64,000 nucleotides of DNA from Gammaproteobacteria bacterium. GTDB taxonomy: Bacteria > Pseudomonadota > Gammaproteobacteria > Pseudomonadales > Azotimanducaceae. The stretch lies in the NCBI GenBank assembly GCA_026707735.1, contig JAPOWH010000019.1:124001-188000 (forward strand). Direction: 5' to 3'. Position 1 is the first letter of the stretch. The number at the start of each line of letters is the position of its first letter. The notes beneath the pieces are model-generated. The model saw nothing but the letters and a program-made list of their open reading frames with translations. It was not told the origin of the DNA and made no database searches. Below, in pieces: positions 56,302 through 64,000 of the stretch. Both the position numbers and the translations under genes were made by a program.

Positions 56302-57328
56302 GTACGTTATCGCGTAGGTATCTTTCCAATGTCGACAAGGTGCGTTCCTCGCCGCGCTGCACTAGTGCAAGCAAAAGCGCCAAGGCGATGCTGAGAGATA
56401 GAGCGATGAGAGTAGTGTCGAACGCGATTCCCAGTGGGGAAATTGCGGCTCCTAGCTCGCTGCTCAGTCCACTCAAGCCCGATTCCGAGGAAATGATTCC
56501 TCGTATGCCATCTGCTGCCAAGGATATGCCTAGGACTGTTCCGATGAATCCAAGCACAGGAGTTGCAAAGCTGATGTAGCGAGGGACGAGATATGACTCG
56601 TCGTGTCTTCGCCACAGGAATTGCAGTTGATTTTCCAGAGTATCAGGGTTGCGCGCAACGTTGCGAACTCGATCCAGATTCGAATTTGTGCTCGCGACAG
56701 CGTCGTTTTCCCAGCGATTCATCGACAGACGGAGGTAGAAGGCGTTCCACCACTTGCTGAGCAGCATGAGGACGCCCCAAAAGAAAATAAACACGGTCAA
56801 AGGTGGAATAATCCCGCGAGCAAGAAAGCGCTGCGTAATCCCGGCAGCAGCTTCTGCAGCGCCCTCAAGCCACTCCAATGCTAGCAAGGTGCCGGCACAG
56901 AGGATTAAAGCTGTGACCATCGTGAGGTAGAGATTCGGTCCACCGAGAAATTTTGCGAGCCACTCAAGCGCATCCGACTGGCGCATGGATGCTGCCTCGA
57001 TCCACAGACCTGAGACGTAGAGAGCGATGGCAACCACGAACAATGGCACCAGCCGCGAGGTCCACGAGCCGCTTTCACCGTAAAAGATCACTTCGAATGC
57101 CGGCAGCGTGAATGTGAGTGCAACTGCGGACAACCCTACCATCCCGGCATAGCCAAGAGATAGCAGAAGAATTCTCCGCGTGTGCCGCCAAGTGTACATG
57201 GCACCCACAAAGATAATTGCGATGATTATCGGAATTGCGGCGAATGCGATTGACCAATTGAAGGCCTGAATGACATTCACTGAGACAAGGCTCAGCAGAA
57301 GCAGATAGAGGATTGCGGCTACGACCAA
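56291..57328 (-). CDS. MotA/TolQ/ExbB-family proton-channel protein with extra helices
   Basis: A 345-residue membrane protein. The last 110 residues match the MotA/TolQ/ExbB domain: ISFATPVLGFIGTVLGISLA, then AAISPLGIAFDTTLIALSLSIALALLLAL, the two pore helices with the small-residue and Thr pattern of the family. Before it lie about six further hydrophobic segments (about 2-25, 28-48, 54-80, 90-110, 130-155, 172-192), which ordinary ExbB/TolQ proteins lack. A cytoplasmic loop with WRRHDESYLVPR precedes the pore helices. It is the first gene of a four-gene unit (channel, two partners, FGE-fold protein) with overlaps of 11, 4 and 4 bases. Confidence 0.88.
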   Translation of the reverse strand: MVVAAILYLLLLSLVSVNVIQAFNWSIAFAAIPIIIAIIFVGAMYTWRHTRRILLLSLGYAGMVGLSAVALTFTLPAFEVIFYGESGSWTSRLVPLFVVAIALYVSGLWIEAASMRQSDALEWLAKFLGGPNLYLTMVTALILCAGTLLALEWLEGAAEAAAGITQRFLARGIIPPLTVFIFFWGVLMLLSKWWNAFYLRLSMNRWENDAVASTNSNLDRVRNVARNPDTLENQLQFLWRRHDESYLVPRYISFATPVLGFIGTVLGISLAADGIRGIISSESGLSGLSSELGAAISPLGIAFDTTLIALSLSIALALLLALVQRGEERTLSTLERYLRDNVRVY

Positions 57329-57526
57329 CTGTGATCCTTAAGGCTAGGTTTAGGGATTAGCACGGATTGAGATTGAAATGGTATCGCATTTGATAAAAGC
57401 GGATTTGAGCCACTCAACTTGGCTTAGAGTCAACGATCGCAATGGCGTTCCGACAATTATCGGTTTTGGGTAAGATTGCTCGTGAAGTCATATGCTTCGC
57501 CCGACACCGGTTGCATAGGAAAAGTT

Positions 57527-59209
57527 ATGAATGCGCCCAAAACTGATTTTTGCATGGGTATCCGATCGCAGAGATTTCCAATGCTGCAAACAGCGGCGGG
57601 CATGGTCGCGATGCTCCTAGCGCTGATTGCACATAGTCAGGAAACGGTGATGGAGTCGCGTCCCGCGCTGGCCGAGACATCCCTTGGGATGGTACAGGGA
57701 ATGTCGTTGAGCAGCACTGTGGATGTATTCAAAGGAATTCCATACGCCGCCGCTCCGGTAGGGGAATTGCGCTGGCAATTGCCGCAACCGGTAGCAGAGT
57801 GGGAAGGGATTTGGAAGGCCGAAGAGTTTGGCCCAGATTGCGTGCAACCCCGCGCTCCTAATGCGGAAGGGCCGGAAATGTCGGAAGACTGCCTATACCT
57901 CAACGTCTGGCGCCCTGCTGGCTCCAAAGGGCCATTTCCTGTGATGGTGTGGATTCATGGTGGCGCGTTCCAATTCGGCAGCGGATCAAGCGAGTACTAC
58001 GACGGTGCGGAGTTTGCGGAGTCCGGCGTTGTATTGGTAACCATCAACTATCGATTGAACCTCGCAGGATTCTTCGCGCACCCCGCGTTGAGCGAAGAGA
58101 ATGAACATGGCATTTCGGGAAACCAAGGCATTCATGATCAACTTGCCGCGTTGAAGTGGATTCAAGACAACATCGGCGCATTCAATGGCGATCCTGACAA
58201 CATCACGATTTTCGGTGAATCGGCCGGATCGATGAGCGTGTGCTATCTGGTGGCGACCCCACTGTCCAAGGGGTTGTTCCACAAAGCAATTGGCCAATCC
58301 GGAGGATGTTTCAACAAGCATCCAGCATTGGACGACCCATTGGAAAATCCACAAAGTACAGAGGGAGAAGTATCTGGGGGCGGACACGTCGTTGGTGAAT
58401 TTGTGGGGAGACTCTTGGGCGCAACCAAGTCAGGTGCAGAAGGACTTGCTGAACTGAGGGCTAAGAGCCCGATGCAGCTTGGAGCATCACTTGGCGCGAG
58501 CGGTCGGTCCATGTCGTGGCGATCGATTTATGTGGATGGCCACCTCTTTCCGGACCAGATGCGCAATCTAGTCGCTTCTGGCAAAGGCAACGTGGTTCCG
58601 GCAATAGTCGGGTCCAATACAGACGAAGGCACGACTCTCTACTACAACCTGCCGGAAAACGAGCTTGAGGACTGGAAGGAGAACATTAGAGCGAACATGG
58701 GCGAGAATGCGGACCGTTTCATCGATCTCTACATGAAGGATGCCATGGAATCCACCAGAACGGCATCGCAACAGATGATTTCGGATACAACGTTTGCCTG
58801 GGAGATGCGCACGTGGGCGCGGCTCGTGGCTCAGCACGACACGAACGCCTTTCTCTACGTATTCAGCCATGCAGCCCCGCTAGCACTGCCCAACGCTGAA
58901 CCAACTCGAACATTCGGCGCTTTTCACGCAGCAGAGATTCCCTATGTGTTCCACAATAGCAACGAAGAAATCTGGAACGATGTCGATAACAAAGTTTCCA
59001 ACCTCATGCACTCCTATTGGGTGAACTTCGCTAAGACGGGCAATCCCAATGGGCCTGGATTGCCTGCATGGGATTCGTATGATCGCGAGCGTGACAATTC
59101 CATCGATCTAAACGGCGAACCCAAGATGATCGAGGGGTTTCGAATGGCCAAGCTGGATGCCTGGGAAGATGTCAACTCTCTTGAACCAGCAGTTGCACCA
59201 CAGGAGTAA
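57527..59209 (+). CDS. Secreted type B carboxylesterase
   Basis: A 560-residue alpha/beta hydrolase of the carboxylesterase/cholinesterase (type B) family, exported by a signal peptide (MLQTAAGMVAMLLALIAHSQ). The family marks are EDCLYLNVWRP, the oxyanion loop WIHGGAFQFGSG, the nucleophile elbow FGESAGSMSV, the acidic residue in GSNTDEGTTLY and the histidine in GAFHAAEIPYVF. AGGA lies 6 bases before the ATG at 57527; upstream starts add a stretch unlike a signal peptide. It is divergent from the ExbB-like operon and followed by the kinase gene on the same strand. Substrates of such enzymes range from esters of small acids to steroid and terpenoid esters. Confidence 0.93.
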   Translation: MNAPKTDFCMGIRSQRFPMLQTAAGMVAMLLALIAHSQETVMESRPALAETSLGMVQGMSLSSTVDVFKGIPYAAAPVGELRWQLPQPVAEWEGIWKAEEFGPDCVQPRAPNAEGPEMSEDCLYLNVWRPAGSKGPFPVMVWIHGGAFQFGSGSSEYYDGAEFAESGVVLVTINYRLNLAGFFAHPALSEENEHGISGNQGIHDQLAALKWIQDNIGAFNGDPDNITIFGESAGSMSVCYLVATPLSKGLFHKAIGQSGGCFNKHPALDDPLENPQSTEGEVSGGGHVVGEFVGRLLGATKSGAEGLAELRAKSPMQLGASLGASGRSMSWRSIYVDGHLFPDQMRNLVASGKGNVVPAIVGSNTDEGTTLYYNLPENELEDWKENIRANMGENADRFIDLYMKDAMESTRTASQQMISDTTFAWEMRTWARLVAQHDTNAFLYVFSHAAPLALPNAEPTRTFGAFHAAEIPYVFHNSNEEIWNDVDNKVSNLMHSYWVNFAKTGNPNGPGLPAWDSYDRERDNSIDLNGEPKMIEGFRMAKLDAWEDVNSLEPAVAPQE

Positions 59210-59295
59210 CTGGCTATTTTCGAGTCAAAACGATTAATTGCGTTGAATGGATCAACTGATCGAAGGTCGGTACTTGGTCGCGAGAAGAAGCCGTT

Positions 59296-59304
59296 TGCTA
59301 CGAT
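59296..59304 (+). promoter_or_regulatory. Extended -10 promoter for the kinase gene
   Basis: TGCTACGAT, about 29 bases before the GTG at 59333. It has the same form as the sites before rubredoxin, tolC and the selenoprotein gene, and suggests that the kinase is transcribed separately from the esterase. Confidence 0.4.
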
Positions 59305-59332
59305 TGACACCTTGTAGTATTCGCCGACAGTT

Positions 59333-60364
59333 GTGAAATACCCTAAACGGCCCGATGCTTATCCAAACGTCTTCAAGAAGGAGACGGATGCACAATTGCC
59401 ATCAAGACCCGACAATCGAACACGGTACATGTACTTCAAGCCTGTGGCAAGGGGCGGCAAGTGCGTTATCAGCAGTTGCAAGGATCTCCACTTGCGAAGA
59501 ACGGTCTGCTACAAGACATTGCGACCGGAGATCGCTTCAAATCCTGCAGAGCAAGCTCGATTTCTGCGAGAAGCTCGTGTTACTGCGATGCTGCAACATC
59601 CCAATACTGTTCCAACGTATGAACTCGGGCGGGACATCACGGGCAAGTATTACTTCACCATGAAATTGGTTCATGGATTGACGCTGCGCGAGATCATCGA
59701 TCAACGAAAGCAGCGCCGTCGCCGGGATTCGGAAAGTATCAATCTAACACGTTTGATTGAAATACTAGTCCAAGTGTGCCATGCCATGCATTACGCGCAC
59801 ATCCACGGCGTTGTCCACCGCGATATTAAACCGGAGAACATTCTCGTTGGCGACTTCGGGGAGGTCATGCTTCTGGATTGGGGAACGGCGAAGGTCTGGG
59901 ACGACACTTCCAAGACCAATGTGCACGAAGACAAGAATTCGCCGGGCTACAAGCTCGCAAAGATCGACATTTCAGACGCGAGCATCGACTTGACTCGCCG
60001 GGCACCTCTGGATGGCACGCCTCCTCATATGTCGACAGAACAGCTTCAAGATCCTCTTGACGTCGACCATAGAACCGACATTTACAGCCTTGGAACGGTG
60101 CTGTACGAACTACTGACACTGGATCGTATGTTTCAAGGCGATGACGTGGAAACCGTTCTGGAGCGCATTCAATCTCAAGACTTTGTTCCACCTCGAGAGC
60201 GACGGCCCGACTTGGACATTCCCGAGGAACTCGAGGAAATATGCTTGCGGTGCACTCTGGCTGACCGCGATCAACGCTACCAATCTGGAGACGCTTTGAT
60301 AGTCGATCTCGAGCGATGGGTTTACTCTGCGAAAGTAACAGAGACCTCGACAATCGAGGCGTAG
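59333..60364 (+). CDS. Soluble Hanks-type Ser/Thr protein kinase
   Basis: A 343-residue protein kinase without membrane helix or sensor domain. The catalytic elements are all there: a reduced glycine loop ARGGKCVI, K61 (YKTLRPE), E80 in the C-helix (FLREARVTAML), H162-R163-D164-I-K-P-E-N, and D182-W-G in place of DFG. The activation segment ends in HMSTEQL rather than the usual APEQ, and DHRTDIYSLGTVLYELLT follows. A long, basic loop (QRKQRRRRDSES) lies in the N-lobe/C-lobe junction. It is the kinase nearest to the ExbB/FGE-fold operon, 2 kb away on the other strand. Kinases of this class often act with FGE-fold proteins in other bacteria, but no link is proven here. Confidence 0.9.
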   Translation: MKYPKRPDAYPNVFKKETDAQLPSRPDNRTRYMYFKPVARGGKCVISSCKDLHLRRTVCYKTLRPEIASNPAEQARFLREARVTAMLQHPNTVPTYELGRDITGKYYFTMKLVHGLTLREIIDQRKQRRRRDSESINLTRLIEILVQVCHAMHYAHIHGVVHRDIKPENILVGDFGEVMLLDWGTAKVWDDTSKTNVHEDKNSPGYKLAKIDISDASIDLTRRAPLDGTPPHMSTEQLQDPLDVDHRTDIYSLGTVLYELLTLDRMFQGDDVETVLERIQSQDFVPPRERRPDLDIPEELEEICLRCTLADRDQRYQSGDALIVDLERWVYSAKVTETSTIEA

Positions 60365-60390
60365 CGCTCCAATCAGCGAATGCGCGGATT

Positions 60391-60399
60391 TGCTATGAT
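60391..60399 (+). promoter_or_regulatory. Extended -10 promoter for the selenoprotein gene
   Basis: TGCTATGAT, with a start near 60405 and a leader of about 30 bases before the ATG at 60436. It supports separate transcription of this short gene from the kinase gene. Confidence 0.45.
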
Positions 60400-60435
60400 G
60401 GTGCAGTCTGTGTGATAACCAACTGAAATCGCAAG

Positions 60436-60654
60436 ATGGACGTAAAAATTACCTACTGCAATTCTTGAGGCTACAAACCCAAAGCGGCCAGTTTGGCTGC
60501 AAAGTTGGAACACGAATTCCAAGCCAGCGTTGAACTGATTGCTGGCGGTGGTGGCATCTTCGATGTAGACGTGAACGGAGATTTAGTCTACTCAAAGCAT
60601 CAAACGGGAGAGTTTCCTAACGAAGAAAGCCTAGTCGCTGAATTGCGGGCTTAG
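60436..60654 (+). CDS. SelW/Rdx-family selenoprotein with in-frame UGA
   Basis: A 72-residue thioredoxin-like redox protein of the Rdx (SelW/SelT/SelH) family, with selenocysteine at residue 11 encoded by TGA at 60466-60468. The N-terminus is MDVKITYCNSU, so the motif is C8-N-S-U11, exactly the CxxU of SelW. After the UGA the frame stays open for 61 codons and shows the family pattern GGGGIFDVDVNGDLVYSKH followed by TGEFP, which rules out chance. It ends at TAG 60652-60654. A hairpin 22 bases after the UGA fits a bacterial SECIS. The ribosome-binding site is weak. A reading that stops at the UGA would give only 10 residues. The convergent thiG lies downstream. Confidence 0.88.
60479..60508 (+). 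promoter_or_regulatory. Candidate bacterial SECIS element
   Basis: GCGGCCA (60484-60490) pairs with TGGCTGC (60494-60500), 7 bp including one G-U, around loop GTT (60491-60493). A lower stem CCAA (60479-60482) and TTGG (60505-60508) adds 4 bp across an internal loop. The apical loop begins with G, 22 bases after the UGA, within the range of the bacterial SECIS model. SelB would bind this loop to decode the UGA. Confidence 0.65.
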
Positions 60655-60779
60655 AGTTTTTTTCGGAAACGTCGTTTATCGTCAATATTGGCCTCGTTGT
60701 CGCGGCTTCAAACGTGCGAAGACGCGCGTGCGTTGCCCGATGCAGTCTGCGCACGGAAACCAAACTGAAGTCTCGAGAA

Positions 60780-61598
60780 CTATCTCGTTTTGGACTCTTT
60801 AACTCTTGGTTCCGTCTGCCGCCAGAATGGCTGATCCAAAACTGGCGTCGATGCGTGAGCCGTGTCGCTGGGGGCCATGGGACCTGCAAGGTACGCCAAA
60901 CGGCCTGCTTTGACGGCATGGGACATAGCAGTTGACATTGCAACAGGATCATCTGCGGTCGCTACCGCAGTGTTCACCAACACTCCATCGAAGCCTAATT
61001 CCATAGCCAAAGCGGCGTGCGATGGCAATCCAATGCCTGCGTCCACCAGCAGGGTCGCTTTGGGCATCCGGTCTCGGAGCGTTTCTAATGCATAGCGATT
61101 AATCAATCCCTTGCCGCTGCCTATTGGCGATCCCCACGGCATGATGACTTCGCACCCGAGCCCATGAAGTCTCTGGCAGACGACCAAGTCGTCTGTGGTG
61201 TAAGCAAAGACCTTGAACCCGTTTTCAAGCAACTTCTCCGTCGCTTCGATGAGTTCGTAGGGATCGGGCTGAAGGTTGTATTCGTCACCGGTCACTTCCA
61301 ACTTGATCCAATCAGTTTCGAAAATTTCGCGACTCATTTGCGCTAGGAGCACAACTTCCTTGCTTGACCGACATCCAGCCGTGTTGGGAAGAACATTGCA
61401 TCCTAGTTTGGAGATGCGTTCCCAAATTGATCGCCCGCCCTTTACTTCAGGCGATTGACGACGAAGGCTCGTGGTGACAACCTGTGCACCGGAGCACCTT
61501 ATTGCCTCTTCCATGATTGCTGGTGATGGGTAGCGAGCGGTTCCAAGAAACAGCCTGCTCGACAGAGTGACCCCATATACGTCCCAAGTATCGGCCAT
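60780..61598 (-). CDS. thiG: Thiazole synthase
   Basis: ThiG joins 1-deoxy-xylulose-5-phosphate, dehydroglycine and ThiS-thiocarboxylate to the thiazole phosphate of thiamine. The 272-residue TIM-barrel protein has [13 protein letters not shown], the Schiff-base lysine in [22 protein letters not shown] for phosphate binding, and [30 protein letters not shown]. It follows thiS by 3 bases. No clear terminator was seen in the gap to the convergent selenoprotein gene. Confidence 0.97.
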   Translation of the reverse strand: MADTWDVYGVTLSSRLFLGTARYPSPAIMEEAIRCSGAQVVTTSLRRQSPEVKGGRSIWERISKLGCNVLPNTAGCRSSKEVVLLAQMSREIFETDWIKLEVTGDEYNLQPDPYELIEATEKLLENGFKVFAYTTDDLVVCQRLHGLGCEVIMPWGSPIGSGKGLINRYALETLRDRMPKATLLVDAGIGLPSHAALAMELGFDGVLVNTAVATADDPVAMSTAMSHAVKAGRLAYLAGPMAPSDTAHASTPVLDQPFWRQTEPRVKESKTR

Positions 61599-61601
61599 GC
61601 T

Positions 61602-61799
61602 TCAACCACCCTCTACAGGAGAAAGTACATCGAGCGTGTCTCCCGCCGATACGCGGAAGTCGTCCCACTTCTCCTTCGCAACAAACTCTTGGTTGACTGC
61701 GATGACCACCTTGTGGCATTGGTAACCCAATGTTTCAACAATGGTTTTCAGTTCGTGGGAGGCTATTTCCACGTCTTTGCCATTTACCATGATGTTCAT
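61602..61799 (-). CDS. thiS: Sulfur carrier protein ThiS
   Basis: A 65-residue ubiquitin-like protein with the C-terminal Gly-Gly (SPVEGG) that is adenylated and thiocarboxylated to carry sulfur for ThiG. The beta-grasp pattern is NIMVNGKDVEIASHELKTI and VAINVQ-like VIAVNQEFVAKEKW. The start is the ATG at 61799, which overlaps the thiO stop in an ATGA junction; longer upstream frames are artefacts. Its length and ending are standard. Confidence 0.96.
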   Translation of the reverse strand: MNIMVNGKDVEIASHELKTIVETLGYQCHKVVIAVNQEFVAKEKWDDFRVSAGDTLDVLSPVEGG

Positions 61800-62764
61800 T
61801 TGCACAACACCTTCTCGGTTGCGGCGTTGACAACTGCGGGTGCAACGAGATAGCCGTGTCGATAGAGCCCGTTGACGCTCAGTACGCCGCCGCGCCATTC
61901 CACGCGTGGAGAATTGTCGGGAAATGCCGGACGCAATCCGATGCCCAACTCAACGATTTCCGCTTCCTCGAATCCTTCGTGTATTGTGTAGGCGGCCGAT
62001 AGAAGCTCCAAAGCGCTGCGGACCGTCACGCCTCCCTCGTAGTCGCTCTCGAGTTGAGTTGCACCGATGACATAGTGCTCTCGGTCACGCGGCGCCACGT
62101 AGAGACTGTACTTGGGATGCAGCAGGCGAACGGGTCGCGATAGTTCGACAGCGGGTGCGTGCAGGCGCACAACCTCTCCCCGCACAGCTCTAATTTCCGG
62201 GTGGTTAGTTCCGACACCACGACAGTCCACTACAAGCTCGGCTTCCAACTCAAAAGGATCTACTTGAGTTTCATAGTAGATGTCGCCACATCGATTCTCC
62301 AGTGCTCGAAGTAGCGCTCGATTGTCAAGCCATCCTTCCTCTTCCAAGTAAAGTGCGCGATTGAAGCGATGCGATAGACTGGGTTCGATTTCCTGTATCT
62401 GGCTCTTGTGCAAAGGACGGAACGCAGTGACTCCATGTCTTCGGAGACTCGATTCAAACTTACGCAGCAAGTTTTCGTCATTAGGATGAGCCACGACGAC
62501 GGAGCCGTCCAGACCATATGGCACCCTAAGCTCCTGTAGCCAGTTTGGCCATATGCGCAAACTCTCCTGTGCCAACCGCCAAACGATCTCGTTCGACTCT
62601 GGACGTTCACTTTGCGCTGCTAGCATGGATGCTGCCACGTAGGCTGCACTGGTTGGATTGTCGTGTCGATCGCGTTCGTAGACGGTGACTTCATGATTCT
62701 GAAGGGTGAGGCGCCAGCCAAGCAAGCGTCCAATAAGGCCTGCTCCGGCGACCTTAACTTCCAA
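61796..62764 (-). CDS. thiO: Glycine oxidase ThiO
   Basis: An FAD-dependent glycine oxidase that makes dehydroglycine for ThiG, replacing the radical-SAM enzyme ThiH of E. coli. The 322-residue protein starts with the dinucleotide fold VKVAGAGLIGRLLGWRL. It has the DAO family segments VDCRGVGTNHPEIRAVRGEVVRLH and the substrate region SLYVAPRDREHYVIGATQLESDYEGGVT, and ends with GLRPAFPDNSPRVEW and NGLYRHGYLVAPAV. Its presence suggests thiamine synthesis under aerobic conditions. It starts just after thiC (gap of 2 bases) and overlaps thiS. Confidence 0.95.
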   Translation of the reverse strand: MEVKVAGAGLIGRLLGWRLTLQNHEVTVYERDRHDNPTSAAYVAASMLAAQSERPESNEIVWRLAQESLRIWPNWLQELRVPYGLDGSVVVAHPNDENLLRKFESSLRRHGVTAFRPLHKSQIQEIEPSLSHRFNRALYLEEEGWLDNRALLRALENRCGDIYYETQVDPFELEAELVVDCRGVGTNHPEIRAVRGEVVRLHAPAVELSRPVRLLHPKYSLYVAPRDREHYVIGATQLESDYEGGVTVRSALELLSAAYTIHEGFEEAEIVELGIGLRPAFPDNSPRVEWRGGVLSVNGLYRHGYLVAPAVVNAATEKVLCK

Positions 62765-62766
62765 AT

Positions 62767-64000
<1,234 letters not shown>

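Noticed and set aside
52425-57328. Zorya-type defence system
   Set aside because: A MotA-like channel is present, but there is no ZorB with an OmpA-type peptidoglycan-binding domain and no helicase or nuclease partner.
60436-60468. Ten-residue peptide ending at TGA, or a pseudogene with a premature stop
   Set aside because: The 61 codons after the TGA keep the SelW pattern and the hairpin fits a SECIS, so a selenoprotein explains the facts better than a broken gene.

Overview
The window is a 64 kb piece of a Gram-negative chromosome, most likely from a gammaproteobacterium. The evidence is the order parB - F-type ATP synthase operon - glmU - glmS, which is the classic origin-proximal block of that class, together with an H+-type c subunit close to the E. 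coli one, an rpoZ-spoT-ridA-recG block, waaA (Kdo transferase, hence LPS), TolC, UbiA, TRAP transporters and two large TonB-dependent receptors. I cannot name the genus. No rRNA, tRNA, CRISPR array, phage or intact insertion sequence was seen.

Layout. 1-8.6 kb: the 3' part of parB, a lipoprotein gene in reverse with a parS-like palindrome at its 5' side, then atpIBEFHAGDC. 8.7-12.8 kb: a reverse-strand block between atpC and glmU, holding an ECF sigma factor, a membrane protein that overlaps it (likely anti-sigma), a secreted TPR-like protein, a phytanoyl-CoA dioxygenase-like protein and a VOC protein. 13-16.2 kb: glmU-glmS. 16.3-24.1 kb: an unknown secreted protein, uvrD overlapping a TRAP binding lipoprotein, and on the other strand ubiA, dctQ and dctM. 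24.6-27.7 kb: a TonB-dependent receptor. 27.7-34.3 kb: a gene-poor stretch with two hypothetical genes, a ribbon-helix-helix protein, a small beta-barrel and several palindromes. 34.3-44.2 kb: a short rubredoxin gene, recG, ridA, spoT, rpoZ, an acyl-CoA dehydrogenase, tolC, waaA and an hsp20 gene with a textbook sigma-32 promoter. 44.3-57.3 kb: an S9 peptidase, a second TonB receptor, an unknown secreted protein, a TPR protein ending in a TonB-C-like domain, and a tightly overlapping four-gene operon (ExbB/MotA-like channel, two ExbD/MotB-like proteins, a membrane-anchored tandem FGE-sulfatase-fold protein). 57.5-60.7 kb: a type B carboxylesterase, a soluble Hanks kinase and a SelW-like selenoprotein. 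60.8-64 kb: thiamine genes thiC-thiO-thiS-thiG, with thiC cut by the window edge.

Three results stand out. First, a 72-codon SelW/Rdx-family gene at 60436-60654 has an in-frame UGA in a CxxU motif followed by a hairpin that fits the bacterial SECIS model; ordinary gene calling misses it. Second, the 49.9-57.3 kb block looks like a proton-motive-force-driven envelope machine: a channel, two partner proteins, an FGE-fold scaffold and a separate TonB-C domain on a TPR protein, with a TonB receptor downstream and a kinase and an esterase on the other strand. I know of no described system with this composition. Third, two housekeeping enzymes have damaged active sites in one of their two domains: GlmU lacks key uridyltransferase residues, and SpoT has a lysine in place of the synthetase glutamate while its hydrolase HD motif is intact.
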